Part shown: in pieces, positions 21,797-25,037 of the stretch
How positions within the stretch are numbered: position 1 is the first letter of the stretch
Layout of the letters: each line of letters opens with the position of its first letter
Assembly (NCBI GenBank): GCA_030639705.1
Contig: DAOWKX010000035.1
Location: forward strand, 1-25,037
Source: Candidatus Aminicenantota bacterium
Lineage (GTDB): Bacteria; Acidobacteriota; Aminicenantia; UBA2199
Length of the DNA: 25,037 nucleotides
Direction of reading: 5' to 3'
The notes under the pieces: model-generated
Database searches by the model: none
What the model was told of the DNA's origin: nothing
Seen by the model: the letters and a program-made list of their open reading frames with translations, nothing else
Translations under genes and position numbers: made by a program

Positions 21797-22741
21797 ATGA
21801 CCAAAAAAAGAACAGCAGAAAAAATACCTCAGATCTGGGCCATTGGCGGAGGTAAAGGGGGAACAGGAAAAACGTTTATTATAAGTCGACTGGCCATTTT
21901 TCTGGCATCCTATGGGAAACGGGTCATCCTGATAGATGCAAATTTCGATTCTCCAAATATTCACTATTTTATTAATTTTCAAAACACAGAAAAATCAATT
22001 CTGGATTTTTTCCAGGATAATGAAAATCTTGAAAATTTGATACAAGAAACAAAAATAAAAAACCTGAGGGTTATTCCAGGAAATCAAAACGGAATTTCTT
22101 TCCCGGGCATCAAGTACAAACAAAAAATGAGATTTTTCAATGACCTGAAAAAAATGGACGTCAATTATATTTTAATGGACCTGGGAAGCGGCTCAGGTAT
22201 TTCGACCCTTGACTTTTTTCTGGAAGCCGACAGAAAAATCGTGGTGACAGATCTGGAAATTCTCTCCATTGATAATCTCTTTCATTTCATCAGAAACACT
22301 TATTTTAGGAGATTAAGCGGTTTATTACCCACCCAGCAATTAAAAAACACAGTCTGGGATCTATGGAACAAAAGAACCCAATATCAAATAAAAACCTCAG
22401 GAGATGTGGTCCGGCATCTGGGTAAAATTTCAGAACAGATGAACGATTCCAGTGAAAAAAAGCTATCCCTTTTACAGATCCATCTCATTGTAAATAAAGT
22501 CAGGAAAGCCAATGATATTATGGAAGGATTTTCAGTGAGGAGTATCTGCACAAAATACCTCAGTGTTGAAACCTTTTATTCTGGCTATTTGGAATATGAT
22601 AATCAATTATGGAAAAATTTCAGTTTGGTACCGTCAAAAAAATTTACCATCTCACCGCGGATAGAACAGGAAATCATCAGCATTGCAGAAAATATAAAGA
22701 AAAGCAGCCAAATGAAAATCGACAGGATAAAAAATGTCTGA
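21797..22741 (+). CDS. MinD/FlhG-like ParA-family ATPase
   Basis: The deviant Walker A GGKGGTGKT at 18-26 with the signature lysine, the DANFDSPN segment at 47-54 and the Walker B region ILMDLGSGSGISTLDFF define a MinD/FlhG-type ATPase. These dimerise on ATP and usually position cell structures at a membrane or pole. A long helical insertion follows the core (about 175-230), and the C-terminus lacks an obvious MinD-type membrane helix, so its anchoring is unclear. The 3' end overlaps by 8 bases a gene for a J-like/HTH protein, its likely partner. No minC, minE or flagellar gene is nearby. Confidence 0.85.
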   Translation: MTKKRTAEKIPQIWAIGGGKGGTGKTFIISRLAIFLASYGKRVILIDANFDSPNIHYFINFQNTEKSILDFFQDNENLENLIQETKIKNLRVIPGNQNGISFPGIKYKQKMRFFNDLKKMDVNYILMDLGSGSGISTLDFFLEADRKIVVTDLEILSIDNLFHFIRNTYFRRLSGLLPTQQLKNTVWDLWNKRTQYQIKTSGDVVRHLGKISEQMNDSSEKKLSLLQIHLIVNKVRKANDIMEGFSVRSICTKYLSVETFYSGYLEYDNQLWKNFSLVPSKKFTISPRIEQEIISIAENIKKSSQMKIDRIKNV

Positions 22742-23285
22742 TAAAGAATATCTTCAATATTTTGAAATCCTGGAAATCACCCCCAATTCATCTTTTTCGG
22801 AAGTGAGAAATTCATATTTACATCTCACAGAGTTGTATTCCAATAAATCCTCAGCCCTCACATCATTAATGGATACAATATTTGCAGATAAGCGCAAAGA
22901 GATTTTAATTCAGTTGAAAGATGCATATACTGAATTAAAGAAGTATTATTCCGTTGAAACCAGGGTCAGACTTGATAGAAAAAAAGACCCGACTTCGCAA
23001 AAAAGAATCCCAGAATTTGAGGTCTTCAGTGGAAAAGCCCTGAAATTGATAAGAGAAGTCATGGGTATCGAACTGGAGGATGCAGCACTGGCCACAGGAA
23101 TCCCACACAAGCACCTGAAAAATATTGAACTGGAAATATATGATTCCCTGCCACCTCCGGGATACCTGAAGGCCTACGTGAAGAAATACGCAGAATATCT
23201 TTACTTGGATAAAATAAAGGTCACGGAAGATTATATGAAACGGTATCAAAACCGGGATAAAAAGCAAAACCAAGATACCTTTTAG
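22734..23285 (+). CDS. J-like domain fused to RodZ-type helix-turn-helix
   Basis: Residues 7-72 resemble a J-domain (YFEILEITPNSSFSEVRNSY, then AYTELKKYY), but the HPD tripeptide needed to stimulate DnaK is missing, so it is probably a binding module. Residues 99-170 form an HTH_25 domain as in RodZ: GKALKLIREVMGIELEDAA, with the trailing PPGYLKAYVKKYAEYL typical of that family. RodZ's membrane helix and periplasmic part are absent, giving a soluble 183-residue protein. AGGA lies 7 bases before the ATG. It overlaps the MinD-like gene upstream and, tail to tail, the ligA stop by 4 bases. Confidence 0.75.
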   Translation: MSDKEYLQYFEILEITPNSSFSEVRNSYLHLTELYSNKSSALTSLMDTIFADKRKEILIQLKDAYTELKKYYSVETRVRLDRKKDPTSQKRIPEFEVFSGKALKLIREVMGIELEDAALATGIPHKHLKNIELEIYDSLPPPGYLKAYVKKYAEYLYLDKIKVTEDYMKRYQNRDKKQNQDTF

Positions 23286-25037
23286 GCGTTTAATATTTCA
23301 ACAAATGCCCTCTCTTCCACTATCTTGACCCCCAATTCTTTTGCCTTTTTCAACTTTGACCCCGGGGAGGAACCGCATAGTAAATGAGTTGTTCTACCCG
23401 AGATTGAATGGCTCACGGTGCCACCTCTTTTTTCGATCTCTTGGGCAGCCTTTGACCGGGGAACAAATTTTTCAAACGATCCGGTTATCACCCAGACCTG
23501 ATTGTTAAAATCCAGTGAAGATTCATCGATAGGCTGTGGTTTCTCACTGAAATTCAGCCCAAATTCTTTTAATTCTTCGATCATTTTAAGTTTATGTCTA
23601 TCGGTAAAATGGTCAATCAATAATTGAGCAGTGATCTCTCCAAATCCCTCTATCGATGAAAAGCTTTCAGCTTTCTTCCGGGCAGCATCCTGGATAATTT
23701 TATCAATTGAATCATAACCGCTTTTAATTAACTCCGAAACCGTATTTATACCGAGACCTTCAAATCCAAGGGCGGATAAGACAGTTCGAAAAGGTTTTTT
23801 CTTACTTATTTCCATGCTTCGTTTGAAATTTTTAATCTTCTTTTCCTTGAATCCTTCTTCTGTCAGCAAAAGATCATAATCAAAGCTATAAAGATCAGGT
23901 ATACTCCTGACAAATCCCTTCTGGAATAACAAACCAATGGTTTTTTCACCCAGACTTTCGATATCCATTTGATCTTTGGAAGCAAAATATATAATCGAAC
24001 GTTTTTTTCTTTCCGGACATTTTTTGTTGGGACAAAAATGGTGAGAGCCAACTTTAATCAGTTTTGATTGACAATAAGGGCAATATTCGACCAATTTATA
24101 GGTTGAGGGATTGTCAAGATTCTTTTCAATGACCTCTTCAACCGCAGGAATCACATCTCCCCGTCTTGATATGCTGACGGTATCGCCGAATCCCAGTTCC
24201 AACATATCAATGTATTCCTGATTATGAAGTGTGGCTCTGGAGACAACACTCCCACCTATCCGAACCGGTGAAAGAAGGGCCACAGGGGTTACCCGCCCGT
24301 TCCTTCCAATCTGAACCTGAATATCCTTTAGCACTGTATGGCCAATGGGTGAATTAAATTTAAAGGCAATTGACCACCGGGGATGATGAGAGGTATGACC
24401 CATTTTTTCTCGAAAAGGAATTTCATTCAGCTTAACCACCAGACCATCGATCTCGTAACTCAACTGATCTCTCCTTTTGATTTGCTCTTTTACATAATCT
24501 GCCAAATCAGAAATGCCTCCGGTGGTGATATCAGAAAATTGCTCTTTCAAGGATGCAAATCTGTCTTTTTTATCTGAAAAAAAACCCAAATGACTGTTGA
24601 TTCTAAATCCAAGATTCATGATATGTGAAAGAATCAAAATATGGCTATCCAGGTGAAATTCTTTTTCCCGGAGAGTCGGGAAATACCCTTCATAAGCAAG
24701 CATATTCAGGGGAATATTTGAAACAACCGAGGATTTGAGGTTGCGCAGTGACCCGGCGGCCAGGTTTCTGGGATTGGAATACCGGTTTTCAAATTCATTA
24801 TTGTATTTCTGAAAACTTGATTTTGTGATATAAATCTCACCCCGTATGGCAAAATCGAGCGGCTGATCGATTATCAAAGGAACATGGCGGATGGTCCTGA
24901 TGTTTTCGGTGACATCATTGCCGGTAATACCGTTCCCCCTGGTGAGGGCGATATTCAACAAGCCTTTTTTATAATAAAGTACAATCGATGCCCCATCAAT
25001 CTTTTCCTCCACCACAAAACCCAGATTTTCATCCATA
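23282..25037 (-). CDS. ligA: NAD-dependent DNA ligase, 5' end beyond the right edge
   Basis: LigA seals nicks in replication and repair using NAD+. The visible 584 residues start just before the adenylation motif EEKIDG, whose lysine takes the AMP (K12 of the visible part, about K115 in E. coli), so roughly 100 residues, including the NAD-binding Ia domain, lie outside the window. The ATG at 25036 is internal, not the start. Then follow the nucleotidyltransferase motifs (TRGNGITGNDVTENI, NPRNLAAGSLR), the OB-fold, a four-Cys zinc module (CPYC...FCPNKKC), helix-hairpin-helix repeats, and a C-terminal BRCT domain (VWVITGSFEKF onward). All are intact. Confidence 0.96.
   Translation of the reverse strand, partial: MDENLGFVVEEKIDGASIVLYYKKGLLNIALTRGNGITGNDVTENIRTIRHVPLIIDQPLDFAIRGEIYITKSSFQKYNNEFENRYSNPRNLAAGSLRNLKSSVVSNIPLNMLAYEGYFPTLREKEFHLDSHILILSHIMNLGFRINSHLGFFSDKKDRFASLKEQFSDITTGGISDLADYVKEQIKRRDQLSYEIDGLVVKLNEIPFREKMGHTSHHPRWSIAFKFNSPIGHTVLKDIQVQIGRNGRVTPVALLSPVRIGGSVVSRATLHNQEYIDMLELGFGDTVSISRRGDVIPAVEEVIEKNLDNPSTYKLVEYCPYCQSKLIKVGSHHFCPNKKCPERKKRSIIYFASKDQMDIESLGEKTIGLLFQKGFVRSIPDLYSFDYDLLLTEEGFKEKKIKNFKRSMEISKKKPFRTVLSALGFEGLGINTVSELIKSGYDSIDKIIQDAARKKAESFSSIEGFGEITAQLLIDHFTDRHKLKMIEELKEFGLNFSEKPQPIDESSLDFNNQVWVITGSFEKFVPRSKAAQEIEKRGGTVSHSISGRTTHLLCGSSPGSKLKKAKELGVKIVEERAFVEILNA

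Noticed and set aside
4627..23285. ParB-like gene and MinD/ParA-like gene as one partition system
   Set aside because: They are over 16 kb apart, in separate operons, the ATPase is MinD/FlhG-type, and no parS-like repeat cluster was seen.
1..25037. Phage, transposon, CRISPR, toxin-antitoxin or defence island
   Set aside because: No transposase, integrase, repeat-spacer array, terminal repeats or recognised defence genes were found; gene content is core metabolic and envelope functions.

Overview
This AT-rich window reads as chromosomal DNA from an uncultured Gram-negative bacterium. LpxD (lipid A synthesis), a lipobox lipoprotein and an exported DUF1573 protein imply an outer membrane. The methylmalonyl-CoA mutase operon and the detached F0 half-operon suggest an anaerobic or syntrophic lineage, perhaps Acidobacteriota/Aminicenantes-like. 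That placement is a guess: no rRNA or other phylogenetic marker is present. No mobile element, CRISPR array, tRNA, rRNA or prophage was seen, and no gene-free gap exceeds about 300 bases.

Layout. On the minus strand, 1-2320 holds a lipoprotein, a STAS-domain protein and the start of a GT-C-like membrane glycosyltransferase that runs off the left edge. Diverging from it, 2538-5493 (+) is a tight run: a GlmU-type uridyltransferase lacking most of its acetyltransferase half, a galactokinase-like GHMP sugar kinase and a diverged ParB-like protein. The first two would together turn a free sugar into a UDP-sugar. Next come a DUF948/YtxH membrane pair with its own promoter, enolase, and a radical SAM protein with a CX4CX2C cluster motif.

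8517-14053 (-) is the methylmalonyl-CoA mutase locus: mutA and mutB overlap by 4 bases and share a consensus promoter, while the chaperone GTPase meaB has a separate promoter whose -10 box lies 7 bases before the start codon. Diverging from mutA is an 877-residue UvrA paralogue with altered ABC signature motifs and an altered Walker B in its first ATPase site.

16970-19062 (+) is an F0 operon: a highly acidic unknown protein, AtpZ, AtpI, subunit a and subunit c. Subunit c keeps most of the Na+ ligand set and has an N-terminal signal-like extension. Subunit b and all F1 genes are absent. It is followed by YihY, LpxD and DUF1573 genes overlapping one another, then a MinD/FlhG-like ATPase overlapping a protein that fuses a J-like domain to a RodZ-type helix-turn-helix. 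The window ends in a convergent, 5'-truncated NAD-dependent DNA ligase.

Two consensus promoters (glmU-like and meaB) place the predicted transcription start on the initiation codon, suggesting leaderless mRNAs coexist with Shine-Dalgarno-led genes. Most functions are conventional. The least explained items are the UvrA paralogue, the acidic protein leading the F0 operon, the ParB-like gene, and the ATPase/J-HTH pair.
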